From: Pyropia yezoensis
Taxonomy: Eukaryota; Rhodophyta; Bangiophyceae; Bangiales; Bangiaceae
Direction: 5' to 3'
DNA: 64,000 nucleotides
NCBI GenBank assembly: GCA_009829735.1
Contig: CM020618.1
Coordinates: 27,814,894-27,878,893, forward strand
Within the stretch, counting starts at the first letter, position 1, and each line of letters starts with the position of its first letter. The notes beneath the pieces are model-generated. The model made no database searches, was not told the origin of the DNA, and worked only from the letters and a program-made list of their open reading frames with translations. The position numbers and the translations under genes were made by a program. Of the stretch, positions 31,182-41,636 are shown piece after piece.

Positions 31182-34100
31182 TCAATCCTCTTGTTCCGCG
31201 TCCGTTGCGGGTGAGCTCGGCTCGTCCCGAGGGTCTTGATCAGCCCCGTCCTCCTGGTCCTCCTCCGAGTCCGATTCCAGGATCTTGCTGGCTCTGGCCA
31301 CTGGAGTGCCCTCAATCCCGTTCCGTCGCGTGTAGGCGCAGACGTCCGCGATGGGTAACCGGTTTGAGGGTTCCCAGGTATCATCTGCCGGGTTAAAACC
31401 GAACCAGCGTACTCGCAGGTACAAGCGCCCGTCCCTCCAGGCATGGTCGACAAACTTGACGTTGACATATTTGTGGCGGTATTGACCCCCAGGTAGGGGG
31501 GGCAACACGTGCCATGCAAGGGGCGGCAGGCCACTAGCCTGATCCGTTCCTGCCCCTGCATTTGGGTTCATATTCCCTAAGTTTGGGATAGTTAGCTTAG
31601 CAGTAAATCCAACTTGGATTTGAGGGTTTTCTGCATTTATCGTCTTGAATTTTCGTGTGGCCCGGTGGGCCGGTGCTGGGGTGGGAGATTCTGAGTGGCA
31701 AGATTCTGCGGGGACCCTGGGGGGATAAGGGGAGGGACAGCGGTGGGGGGGTTTACCGCACCCCTCGGACTAGGGGCATCCCCCTTCAGGGGGAGGCGGA
31801 TCGTGGCGACCTCTGCCCCTGACCAATCGGGGGCAGGAGGGGGTCGCTCCTCCGTCGGGAGGGGCACGCCACGTCATCCTCGCTGGATCCCCCCATGAAT
31901 GGGGGGGGGAAGATAAGAAAATATCGGGTAGAGCGATTACGCCCTCCCGATTGGAATTGGCCTTCTGGCCAGTGAAGGGAAGTCACCTAGGGCGGGCTAC
32001 TTCCGCCCCAATCTGGCTGAGATTTAGTGAGATCCCTTCACTGAGCGTGTTTTGCGTGGAGAGATGTGTTGGAGGGCTCTGAGTGTTTTGATTGGGTGTT
32101 TAGTGTAGGGAGTGTTGGCCCGCACTCCGGGGTCCCACAGGGGGCCCTGGACCGGCGGGCCAAAGAGGGATATCTGCGCGTGGGGCTGTGCCCGTTGCTT
32201 GCCCCTCACAAAAAGTCAACCTTGCGTTACCCTCGTGTTCCCCGTCCCGGACGCTCCACCTTCGCGTGGAGCTTTACGTTCCGGCGGTTCTGACTCTAGG
32301 GTTTATACCCCGGGTTCCCCACCATTCTCCTTCAGGAGGATAGGGTACCCCGTTGGTGTGGGCTTACGCCTAGATAACCACCACAAGCGGGGCTTGGCCC
32401 TGCGTCCCCGTCGCGACCAAGAAACTGTTGGACCACACACCATTTTCTTGTTTGTCAGTGGGGGGATTGCCCCACAACAGGGATAGAGTGTGTGCGACTT
32501 GCACTTCTTCCGGCTCCCCCGACACGGGAGGCAGCCCTTGTACACCGCCCCAACTTGGGTGTCGTGTGTGCAAGTGGTTTTTGCCACAATATTCCCGGCC
32601 TTCTTCTTGGGATAGCCAGGGTACTGCGGCCCGCTTGCGCCGGGTCAAGTCCCGTTTGCTTGGCGGTGGAGCTCGGTTGACATGGTCGCTGCTCACCCGG
32701 TACGGGGAGCCATCGACGTCTGGAAGAAAGGTCCAGCCATCCGTATTCAGGATCTCATAAGGTCCATCCGTCTTCGAGTCCAGCTTCCCCCGGGTCTTGC
32801 TATGGTTGTCCACAAAAACCCAGTCGCCACCACCCAGTTCCTTGTTCTTTTCCCGGACTCCCTTGTCATAGTCCCGCTTGTATCGCTCCTGGGTCTTTGA
32901 GATTGACTCCTTGACTCTGAGGAGCAGGAGCTTCAGTTGTTCCAGGAACTTATCCTTGGCCTTGGGACCTGACTTCAATGCAGGCTGGAGACCGTCTGGT
33001 ATTCTTTCCAGGGAGAAGTTGGTCAGCCGCCTTGGGGTGACAAAGTCGAGTGGGGCGACCCCCGTTGTCCGGTGAACTCGGGAGTTGTAGGCTAGAGTGA
33101 GGACAGCAAGGAGCTCGTCCCAGTCTTCTTGGTGCTCCTCCACGTAGTGCCGTAGCATGTCCACGAGGGTCCGGTTGAATCGATCCACCTGGCCGTTCGT
33201 TTGCGGGTGGTACGTCGTGGTGAACAAGTTCTTGATGCCCATCAGGTCACAGACTCCTTGGAAGAACAGGGATGCAAACTGGGGGCCATTGTCTATTAAG
33301 ACGGAGTCTGGAGGGCCATAGGCAGCTATCCAGTACTCGCAGAAGGCTGACGTGACATCCAGAGCCGTAATGGTCCTCAGCGGGATCGCTCGAGTGAACT
33401 TGGAGAACCGGTCACAAATGATGAGCAGGTATATGTTGCCGCTGGATGTTTCAGGTAGGGGCCCCAGGATGTCCATGCTTAAACTTGCAAAGGGCTCCGC
33501 CGCAGGGAATAGGCGTAGCTTTGAAGTCTTCTTCCTCTGGGACAACCGGTTCCTTGCACGAGAAACACAAGCCTCTAGGTGCTTATGGACGTCGCTGGCC
33601 ATGGTTTCCCAGTAGTAATGTCGTCGCATTGAAGCATACATCCGACTGATACCAGGATGTCCGGCCTGGGGAGACGAGTGCTCCAGGCGTAGGATGTCAG
33701 CTCGTAGACTTCGGGGTACGTAGACTTGAGTTGCCCCATCGAAGGGTGACAGCCGTACCAGGAGTCCATCTGTAGACTCGAAGAAACGACTGTTCCAGTT
33801 CAGGTCCATTTGGTGGCGAAGCTCCAAGCATTGAGGATCCGTCAGTTGTGCTTCCAGCATCCGGTATATGGTTACCGGTTGATGGGCTTCGGGTGTCTCA
33901 TACAGGGGAGCATGCCAGCCACGTCCGACATTCGGGAGGATGAAACAAGGTCTTTCCTCCGGGATAGGACCGGTGTCGGCTGCAGGAGTCTCCAGCCGGG
34001 ACATGGTGTCGGCGCAGTGGTGCTCCCTCCCTGCTCTGGTGCACACCTTGTACTTAAATTCCGAAAGGCGTGAGCGCCACCGGGCGACCGGTCCTTGGCT

Positions 34101-36247
34101 GCTGTCCATGCATAGCAGCCACCTTAGGCTGGCGTGGTCCGTCCGGATGAGGAACTCTTGTCCTTCAAGATATGGACGTAACAGGAAGCAAGCCCACACG
34201 ACCGCCACGCACTCGCGCTCCGTCGTGGAATAATTCTTCTCGGCTGGAGTCAGGACGCGACTGTAGTAGCCTATCGGGAGGAAGTGCCCATCAGGTTGCT
34301 GCTGGAGTAGAGAGCACCCCACCTGGACGCCACAGGCATCAGTTTCCAAGACAAACTGGCCCTCCCGCTTGGGTAACGCCAGTACTGGAGTGGTGGTCAG
34401 GCGCTTCTTGAACTCTTCGAAGGCCGCGGTCTGCTTCTCGTCGAGCACCGGGAGTTGTGCGGGGAGCTTCTTGCTGGTGAGCTTGGTCAATGGCCGGGCA
34501 ATCAGGGCATAGTCCCGTACGAACCGGCGGTAGACGTTGCACATACCCAGGAAGCTCTTGAGTTCCGTCTGGGTCTTAGGTTGCCGTGCATGCCGGAGTG
34601 CCTTGATGTTCTTCTCATTGACTCGGAGCTCCCCCGGACTCAGCACGTGCCCCAGGTACTCCACCTCAGTCTCAAACAGGTGGCACTTTTCGGCCTTCAG
34701 GGTAACTTCAGCCTTGGACAGGAGGGCCAGGACCTCTTGAAAGTGCTCCAGGTGTTCCGCCGGGGTTTTGGAGAAAACGATAATGTCGTCCAGGTAGACC
34801 AAACATGTTCTCCACCTTAGCCCCGACAGGATGATGTCGATGGCTCTCTGGAAGGTTGCCGGAGCATTGGTGAGACCAAAAGGAAGACGCTTGCACCGGA
34901 ATAGTCCCAGGTGGCACGTGAAGGTGGTCTTGTCCTTGTCCTCGTCAGCCAGAGGGATCTGCCAATAACCGGCACTACAATCCAGCGTCGAGAAGAGGGT
35001 GGCATCACCAAGAAAGTCGATGCAATCATCCATCCGGGGTATCGGGTACACATCCTTGACTGTCATCTCGTTCAGGCGCCTGTAGTCAACGCAGAAACGG
35101 AAGTGACCGCCAGGTTCTGGGACGACTACCACCGGGAAGGCCCACTCGCCATCAGACGGCTCGATGACATCCATCTTGAGCATCTTGTTAACCTGCTTCT
35201 CAATCTCATCCCGGCGATGAGGTCCAGCCCGGTATGGTTGCAGGTGTACTGGCTTGGCATCCGGCTTGAGTTGAATCCGGTCTAGAGTGGCGTCCATCTT
35301 GCCCAGCTCTCCAGACCACAGGTGCCGATATTCCTGGAGAAGGCTCTCCAGTGCCTCCTTCAAGTCGGGAGGAACATTTTCTTGTTTGACCTTCGGCATC
35401 CCGGGTGGTGCTTGTTCGGGCTTCGGAGTGGCGCTGCCAGCCTGCTCTTGTTTCAGAGGTACGTCTAAGGCCGTCAAGTTGGATGCCAGCTCTTGTTGCA
35501 GGTTCAAGAGGTCTTCCTTGCTCATAGCACGGGCGGACCCCCGGTAAGGCTCTGCTGTACCAACTCGGGTGCCCCTGGCGAGGGTTATTGGCTTCCGGCT
35601 CACGTTGACGATCAGCACCGAGAACAGGGTGTGCCTTTCTACCTTCTTGTGATGTCCGTGGGCCAAGTATAACCGGTGTTTCGCCAGAAATTCCTTACGT
35701 CCGTAGATCAGGCATTGACCTGCAGTCCGGGTCGTTACTTGAACCTTGGTCTCCGAGCGAGGAGGTAGGAGCACCAGTTTGAAGAGAGTCAAGGTAGAGG
35801 GTGGGATGCGTTCCTTCTTGTTCTTGACTACACGAACCTTGGCATCCAGATGCTCCAACACCGGTGACACAAACCCATGGTTGAACTGCACCTTTCCTTC
35901 TCCGGGCAGGATACTCTTGACATGCTGCTTCTGGAAGTCCCAGCCTAGGATAAGGGGGACTGATAGGGTCTTGACTACTAGAAAGGGAAAAAGCATTGGT
36001 TCATTGTTGACATAGATGGCGACGGGAAGACGGCCAAGTGGTCGTAGGGTTTGACCTGAAGCGTCGACAATGTGGGTTCTGGTAGGCGCTCTACAGGCAT
36101 GTCGGCGCCAGCCCGGAGGTAACAGGTTCTCAGTGATGACGATTGGTCCGGCTCCCGTGTCAACCACCGGCGTACAGCTTGGGGGAGGCAATCCCCCACA
36201 CGCATGCCAGCATTAATCTTGAGGTTTTCCTTACGCAGAACAAGCAA
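31182..36247 (-). pseudogene. pol of element A: protease, RT, RNase H, integrase, chromodomain; interrupted
   Basis: The frame from 36,191 to 32,594 is open for about 1,200 codons. In order: aspartic protease VVDTGAG (near 36,155); RT with YLDDII (near 34,785); RNase H from FVLETDACG (near 34,340); the integrase zinc-binding region (33,690-33,545); and the DDE core with MDILGPLP, LIDNGPQF and GQVDRFNRTL (33,475-33,165). A GPY-type module (DGPYEIL, near 32,755) follows. The chromodomain (YLRVRWFGF...DDTWEP, 31,470-31,330) lies beyond the solo LTR inserted at 31,472-32,588. A 1-base deletion near 36,173, relative to the copy at 63,070, shifts the frame just before the protease. Two integrase residues are odd: the last zinc-ligand Cys is Arg, and the third catalytic acid is Asp rather than Glu. 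Not functional as it stands. Confidence 0.9.
31472..32588 (+). mobile_element. solo LTR of family B, inserted in the pol chromodomain region
   Basis: The 1,117-bp segment starts TGTGGCGGTATTGACC, ends TTTTTGCCACA, and is flanked by ATATT on both sides (31,467-31,471 and 32,589-32,593). Its two ends match the 5' LTR at 63,163-63,630, which precedes a primer binding site and gag, so this is an LTR and is read + here. There are no internal coding regions between two LTRs, so recombination between a former LTR pair is the likely origin. The insertion splits the chromodomain from the rest of pol. It is about 650 bp longer than the copy at 63,163. Confidence 0.9.
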
Positions 36248-36390
36248 GGTCCCCTTGAGCAGACAGGGTGTCCAGGCGGCTACCAGTTGAGCAGGTAACT
36301 GCCGTCCTTTCTCCCGGCACGCAAGGGGAGAACGGGTAGAAGTACCCTGCCGTCGGAGATTCGGGAAGACACTTGGGGAGAGCGCCTGCC

Positions 36391-38149
36391 CTACTCGTTT
36401 CCCGGATCCGAGGATTCCTTGGAGGTTTCGGTCTCCAGGTCAAAGTCCGTAGGAGCTTCCCTTGCCAGAGCCTCCGTGATGCTCTGTTAGGTTGCCACCC
36501 GGATTGCGTGTACCTGTGCCTTGTCCATCTTAGAGGGTGCTCGCCGGTCAGCCCAGTTGACCGCCTTTGCAAACACCAGTCCTTGACTCTTGAGTTTCTC
36601 CTGGAGGTCCTTGGGAATGGTCGGGCACTGGTAGGACATGTGGTCCTCCTTCTGGCACAGCCAACAAGACCGGAACCGCTGGTTCATGACCTGCTTGGGG
36701 GCGACCAGGGAAGGTTGCTCCTCAGAAGCGAAGCCGCCCCACTTTTCCCCTGACCCCAAGGGTGAGGCCTCGCCAACTGCGAGTACCGGTACAGGGCTAT
36801 CACCTCCCTTATACTTGTAGGGTCCGGGACGAAATCGCGACAACGGCTTGGGAGTTGATACCATGGGAGCTTGGAGGGCCTTGGCTTGCCGGTACTTGCC
36901 CTGGGTGTAGGCCATCGACTGCTGGAAGGTATGTTCTTAATGTTCCTGGTTGTAGTTCTCCGCATCCACTTGAAGATATTCAGGAAGCCCTTCCGAGAAG
37001 ATCATCTTGAGCCTGTCCTCAGGGTAAACGTTGCCACAAGCCTCACTCATCTCCCTGACACGACGAGCGAAGGCCTCTGGAGTCTCTTGTCTGTCCATGG
37101 TTGCCCGGTTCAACCTGCCGACTGCCTTGCGCAGGGAGTCAGCGTCAGCGTAGTTGGACAGGAGCCAGTTGACCGCCTCCGGATAGCTCCCAACGGTACG
37201 CCCGACAATGTGTCCGGCAGAGTCTGGTAGAACCTGTGCAAACCGCTGTTCCGCTTCTCCGGTCATGAAGTTAACAGAGGTAGAGAGCCTTGCCCTCGGA
37301 CACATCGTGGTCGTTGCATGCCTTGACGAACCGGCGCAGGAAGGCAAAGATAAGCGCCGGTCTCTTCCCGGAAAACTTAATATGTCCCCCGAAGCTCGGC
37401 TGCATTCGCCGGTTCAGGGATGCCATCTTGTTGGCCATCTTCCGGGTGTAGCCTTGGTCTTGGTTCTCCAGCTGGTAGTTACCCCAATACGTGACCTTGT
37501 TCAGGGTGGCATCTCCCACTTGGTGGGCAGGGAAGTCAAACTCGACTAGCCTGCGCCGAGTGGGACCAGGAGATGCGTCCCAGTCATATCCCTCCTCAGA
37601 GCTGGAGGAGCTGGTCTCGCTGGTGCTAGAGTGACGACGACGGCGCCGACGCCTCCGGCTGCTCCGGTTACCGGTCTTGGAGCTCCCCGCCCCATAGGAT
37701 GCAAGGGGAGGAAAAGCTTGGCCCATCCCAGGAGTCGAGGTCTCAGGGTGACCCGTAGAACCAGTTACAGCGGTGCCTCTGGCACTGCTAGTGCCCACAG
37801 GAAGAGGTGTATACACCCAGCTGCCATGTGTGGGTCCAGGAGTAAACACACCAGGGGCTATCCCTGGAGGTTGAGGAGTGGAACTGACAGGAGGGAGACG
37901 TCTGCTGCGAGCGGACTCAAACGCCGTGGACCCCGGGGTGGCTCCCACAGGAGGAACAGCCGGAGGAACGGGAGCAGAAGGTGCTTGGCCGCCTGTAGAC
38001 TCCAGTCCGCTACCGGATGTCACATCCAGGTCTGCTTCACCCGTAGGGAGAGCGCCGGGTTGGGCACCGTCCCCAGCGGTGACCAGGGATGCGTCAAGGG
38101 ACGCGGGGTCCACCCCTTCGGGCACCGACGTGCCAGGGAGGGTAGCCAT
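36391..38149 (-). pseudogene. gag of element A, three inactivating changes
   Basis: The start ATG is at 38,149. The N-terminal third is Pro/Gly/Thr/Ser-rich with an Arg-rich stretch (SSRRRRRRRRH). The capsid-like middle includes KVTYWGNYQLENQ and EAVNWLLSNYADADSL. A CCHC zinc knuckle, CWLCQKEDHMSYQC, lies near 36,650. Compared with the intact parts of the copy at 61,092-62,852, this gag has a 2-base deletion near 37,275, a CAA-to-TAA stop at 36,937-36,939 and a stop at 36,487-36,489. The original end is the TAG at 36,391. Function: particle formation and RNA packaging for retrotransposition, lost here. Confidence 0.88.
36397..36403 (-). promoter_or_regulatory. slippery heptamer GGGAAAC at the gag end of element A
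   Basis: Read on the - strand, G GGA AAC lies in the gag frame (as set by the copy at 62,840), followed by GAG and the stop TAG. It matches the X XXY YYZ rule for -1 ribosomal frameshifting. Confidence 0.65.
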
Positions 38150-38336
38150 GTTGGTCTCTTGACAGCCACAGTCCAGTTTCCTGCGTGTCCAAAGATCGCA
38201 AGACCACAAGAGAGGGGTTGGAGAGCCAGGAAAGGGATTCCCGTGAACGGGTGCAAATAATTCCCAAACCACAGAAAAAGACAGAACAGGAACAAGCCAA
38301 CCGCTGCTCCCAAATGTCTCTTCTCAAACACTCCAG

Positions 38337-38354
38337 TCCCCTGCTGCTCCACCA
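38337..38354 (-). promoter_or_regulatory. primer binding site of element A
   Basis: Read on the - strand, TGGTGGAGCAGCAGGGGA starts four bases after the 5' LTR and would pair with a tRNA 3' end finishing in CCA. The same 18 bases follow the LTRs at 58,420 and 60,882. Confidence 0.85.
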
Positions 38355-38358
38355 AATA

Positions 38359-38930
38359 AGTGGTATAAAACTCGATCCTCTCAGACACGTGTCAATATCC
38401 CTCAGGGGAAAGGGACAGGTAACACAGAAAGGGGAACTACGAGAGTGGTATGCCTGTTGCCTCACGTGCCTGCTCGCAGAGCAAACAGATACGCACGGTA
38501 GTGCACACAGGGAAGACGAAAGCAAACACGCAGTTGTCTTTTTCCTGAGGGCGCGGGCCAAGGGCGCCTCGCTGTCCCTCTTAACGTGCATCTGGGGGAG
38601 CCTCGGCACGTTGGCCAGGTAGCCCCCCCCATAACCCCGAGTGGCCCCGACCCGAGTCTAACCTCGTCAGGTCGGGGGCCACTATCACTACTAATTCTAT
38701 TCCCACTCACTAATCTCACACTCAAATTCTCTCAAATCAAGTCCCTCACAAGTATGCAAAAACCCATCAGAAATCCCTCTCTCACGTGTGGATAGCGTAG
38801 TCCACCGCATCCCAGTGCCGGGCACGGGCCACGGCCGCCAACCATCACCACACGGCGGGCGTGTTCTGGCACCTGGTGCCCTCTGGTTGTAGTCCCGGGT
38901 CGGCGCCAAGTCGGGGCAAGGGATGCTACA
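38359..38930 (-). repeat. element A 5' LTR
   Basis: This is the partner of 28,163-28,733 and begins TGTAGCATCCC on the - strand. Its last base before the spacer is T instead of A. The first ~170 bases of U3 are shared with the family C LTR at 57,614. Confidence 0.93.
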
Positions 38931-38935
38931 ATACC
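38931..38935. repeat. target-site duplication ATACC (right copy, element A)
   Basis: This matches 28,158-28,162 and directly follows the right LTR. Confidence 0.9.
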
Positions 38936-39292
38936 CAGAGCTGACATATTGTTCCGCTTCGCGTTGTAGCTGCATGTAGTCGGAAAGTGGCTCCTCGCAA
39001 GTGCCTTGCGCAAGGAAACACCAACCAGCTTCCTCTCCGGCACCGCTAGCAAGGGGAACGTGCCTGTCACCTGCCTCTTTGTGATGCCATGAAGCAACGG
39101 ATGGTCGGGAGCTACCATCGCACTCGGGAGTCCGTCAAACATGCCCGACGGCAGCAGCCGAGCCCACAGGTGCAGCACCCTGCGACCAGAGTCAACTCGC
39201 ATTCCAAGCTCCCGCAGACCGGCGTCGACAGTGTCCGCCCCGCCCGCATGATCCCCTTCCATCGACATATCCCCGTCCTCTCTCGACGTCAA
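38936..39292 (-). pseudogene. transposase-like protein, upstream fragment (5' of the element A insertion)
   Basis: Read from 39,292 toward 38,936, the frame includes GLRELGMRVDSGRRVLHLW, MFDGLPSAMVAPDHPLLHG and ITKRQVTGTFPLLAVPERK. This is the part that should precede the C-terminal fragment at 27,003-28,162. The frame is open at its 5' end into the tandemly duplicated segment, and no convincing ATG upstream is seen. Together with that fragment it marks a single transposase gene cut in two by element A. Confidence 0.5.
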
Positions 39293-39332
39293 TGCACGTT
39301 CTGGACAGTGACACGTCCTCTGCCCAGCAGCA

Positions 39333-39794
39333 ATGCCGTCAAAAACAGGTCAATTACGGGACGGCGTCCAGTCGTCACTCCCAACGACACGCGAACAGCG
39401 TGGAAGGGGGGTAGCGCTTGTACCGCGGGGAGGCGTTCTTCCGTATGGCGCCAGATATTATTGCGGGTGGGGAGACTTCAACGCACGGGGAGCTGTTGTC
39501 GTGCGGTGGGGCTTCACCGAAAGAGACAGAAGAATGCCCCCCGGACGATGCCGCATGGGCGTCGTCTTCAACGCCACCCTGCGCGGCACGGTGACGAAGG
39601 ATGTCCGCATGACGATCAGCCGCGGAAACGTGTGGCCAACCATGATGCTGTGCCCCACCACACATTGCTCGCCGCACAAAGAAGAGAGTGCAAGACTCAC
39701 GGTCACGGGCGCCACGCACTCGAGTGTGCCGCGAAGCGCTAAGGCCACTGGCCAAACCGCTCCACCAGACGCCAAGTCTGAGACAAACCTCTAG
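39333..39794 (+). CDS. hypothetical ORF in unit 1 (153 aa); identical copy at 41,699-42,160
   Basis: An ATG-started frame with YYCGWGDFNARGAVVVRWGF and TVTKDVRMTISRGNVW looks more protein-like than its surroundings. The opposite strand is also open over most of it. No family recognised. It may be mobile-element-derived. Confidence 0.25.
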   Translation: MPSKTGQLRDGVQSSLPTTREQRGRGVALVPRGGVLPYGARYYCGWGDFNARGAVVVRWGFTERDRRMPPGRCRMGVVFNATLRGTVTKDVRMTISRGNVWPTMMLCPTTHCSPHKEESARLTVTGATHSSVPRSAKATGQTAPPDAKSETNL

Positions 39795-40865
39795 AGGAGG
39801 ACAGGTGCCATCGCACTTGCCGCTCACCGGTGCAAGAAGTCTTGCAGCCTGCCTAGGGGTTGGCAGTGGACGAGTGACGCCGCCACTTGAGCGTCAGAGG
39901 CAGCTTCGGGCACCACCCACGAAGCCTCCTCGAAGAGAAGCTGAGGGCCGACGACCACAGGTACGCTCCACACGAGCGTCTGTCAGAGAGATCAGATAGC
40001 TGCCCGGTCGCCGAAGACAACAAGTGGGAGTGAGGGAGCAGGGAAGCAAGGGAGGGGGGCGATGGCTGCACGGTCGTCGGTGGCGGCACCGTTCGACCAT
40101 TCACTCGAAAGGGATCACACAGGACGCCATGAAACGGAACTCCCGCGAATCTAGTGCGCCTCTTCTTCACCCCGATTAGTACGGCCCAGAGCATCTCTTT
40201 CAAGAACCCGCTCACGTGCAGTCCCGGAACGACAACGAAGCGAAAGTCGAACGGAGTCAGGTACGAGACAGCATTGTAAGCAATCTGCCAAGACGACTGC
40301 AACGGCCCTTCTTCTCGGCCCTCCCCCATCGCGCAAATTGGCCTGGCAAAATGCGGCCACAACGGTGTCTTGTGCGCATGCCTCAATCGGTCGCTGTTGC
40401 TTCAGGGTCACCTGCCGCAAGCTCCTGCGTCTGGAGTCGGATGCTCATCATGCGCGGCTACAGGACCGTCGGGAGCAGGCTACTGCTGTCGGGTGCCTTT
40501 CGCTGCCGCCTGTCTTGCCAGGCAGCGCGCGAGTGGATATGGGTTTGGCGCATGTCTCGCCTCCATACTGTACATTTGCGCTTTTGTCGGTATCACCTGC
40601 CGAATGCTGCTGCGTCGGGAGCTGGCTACGGCTTTCGGGCGCCCTTCGTTGCCACCTGCCTTGACAGGCGGCGGACGAGTGGATATGGGCCTGGTGCATG
40701 CTTCGAAACTGTGCATAGGCACTTCTTTCGGTGCGCGTAAGGGCAACAGCCACGGTGTGGGTTTGGTGGACCTTTGCTGGAGGAGGGCATGCGGGCATTA
40801 TTCAGCACAGCTTCGGTGTCCGTTTTGAGCGTCCGATGCTGGGAGAAGCTCTTTTGGAAGACCGC

Positions 40866-40918
40866 TCTTGCCGCGCCATAGCGCGACCCGTTCTTGCCGC
40901 GCCATAGCGCGACCCGCT
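40866..40918. repeat. tandem pair containing CCGCGCCATAGCGCGACCCG
   Basis: Two adjacent copies of a ~27-bp unit occur here and again at 43,232-43,284 in the second duplication unit. Each contains the partly palindromic CGCGCCATAGCGCG. Confidence 0.8.
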
Positions 40919-41107
40919 TATTCAAAAGGCCACAGACAGCGTGCGCCAGTCTGTCATCTGACAACGTTCTCGCACACTCACCTACTCCCCTCGTCTGATC
41001 CCCATGACAGTCTCCCTGACCTGCCTTTTTCCCCACATTATCTTGCCCGCCTGTTGCGCCTTTCTGCTGCCGCTAGGCAACAACCGAGATCTCCTGCGCC
41101 CACAGAC

Positions 41108-41623
41108 ATGACTATGGAATTTGAGTCGATGCCGCTCATGGACGTCTGCGATGTGATTTACCGCGCGGCTCCCAAGCAGCTGCTCGGGGCAGCAACGATT
41201 GCGGCTTTGTAGAAGAGCTTCACGCGCTTGTGGTCCGACTCTGCAGCGCGCGGTGACGTCCTTACCCCTCTGGCGCCACCAACGTGCCCGGGTTCTGACA
41301 AGAACGCGCGGGTTTCCCAACAGGCAGACCTGCTCGTGTTGGCTGTCATGCAGGAGACTTCGAGCCGCGTGCAAACGAGCCATGGTGACGTCATCGCGGA
41401 GGTCGTCCGCGGTTGGAGGAGGGTGAACCAGGAGGACACTAGTCGGCTCCACGAAGCTTTCAAGCTTTGCGTCATGCGGCGGCCAATAGACGGGAGGTCG
41501 TTGTTTCGCCGCGTACTCTACAACGCGGCTCTTCAACACGTTGCTAACCGGGACGGCGCCAACGTCGACATCGTCATGCGCTTCCCTGACGCCGAGAAGG
41601 CCGACGCCAGTGTGGCCTTGTGA
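41108..41623 (+). pseudogene. unknown protein gene, copy in unit 1, truncated
   Basis: The frame starts ATG ACT ATG GAA, meets an in-frame TAG at 41,210-41,212, reopens, and ends at TGA (41,621-41,623) just before the join to unit 2. It is identical to the first part of the copy at 43,474 and lacks that copy's last ~115 codons. Confidence 0.5.
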
Positions 41624-41636
41624 AACAAGTACTACG

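Larger units (their letters stand above)
28163..38930 (-). mobile_element. element A: 10.77-kb Ty3/gypsy-type LTR retrotransposon with chromodomain
   Basis: Two 571-572-bp direct repeats bound the element, which is flanked by ATACC on both sides. On the - strand the order is 5' LTR (38,930-38,359), primer binding site, gag, pol (protease, RT, RNase H, integrase, chromodomain), a ~2.4-kb region holding an ORF on the opposite strand, polypurine tract and 3' LTR (28,733-28,163). The RT-RNase H-integrase order defines Ty3/gypsy, and the chromodomain after integrase defines chromoviruses. The LTRs differ at only about seven positions by eye, so insertion is fairly recent, yet gag and pol carry several breaks. 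The insertion interrupts a DNA-transposon transposase gene. It contains a later solo-LTR insertion. Confidence 0.93.
39271..41636. repeat. 2,366-bp tandem duplication, unit 1
   Basis: Every position compared matches unit 2 (41,637-44,002) at an offset of 2,366 bases, including all translated frames. The left edge CCCCGTCCTCTCTCGACG abuts the transposase fragment. The right edge joins directly to unit 2. Confidence 0.95.

Noticed and set aside
38896-38912. TGGCGCCGACCCGGGACT (read on the - strand) as a primer binding site
   Set aside because: It looks like a classic tRNA-complementary site and recurs at 28,697-28,714, 57,636 and 60,334. However, the target duplications and the polypurine tract place it about 20 bases inside the LTR. 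The TGGTGGAGC site just after the LTR end is in the right place instead.
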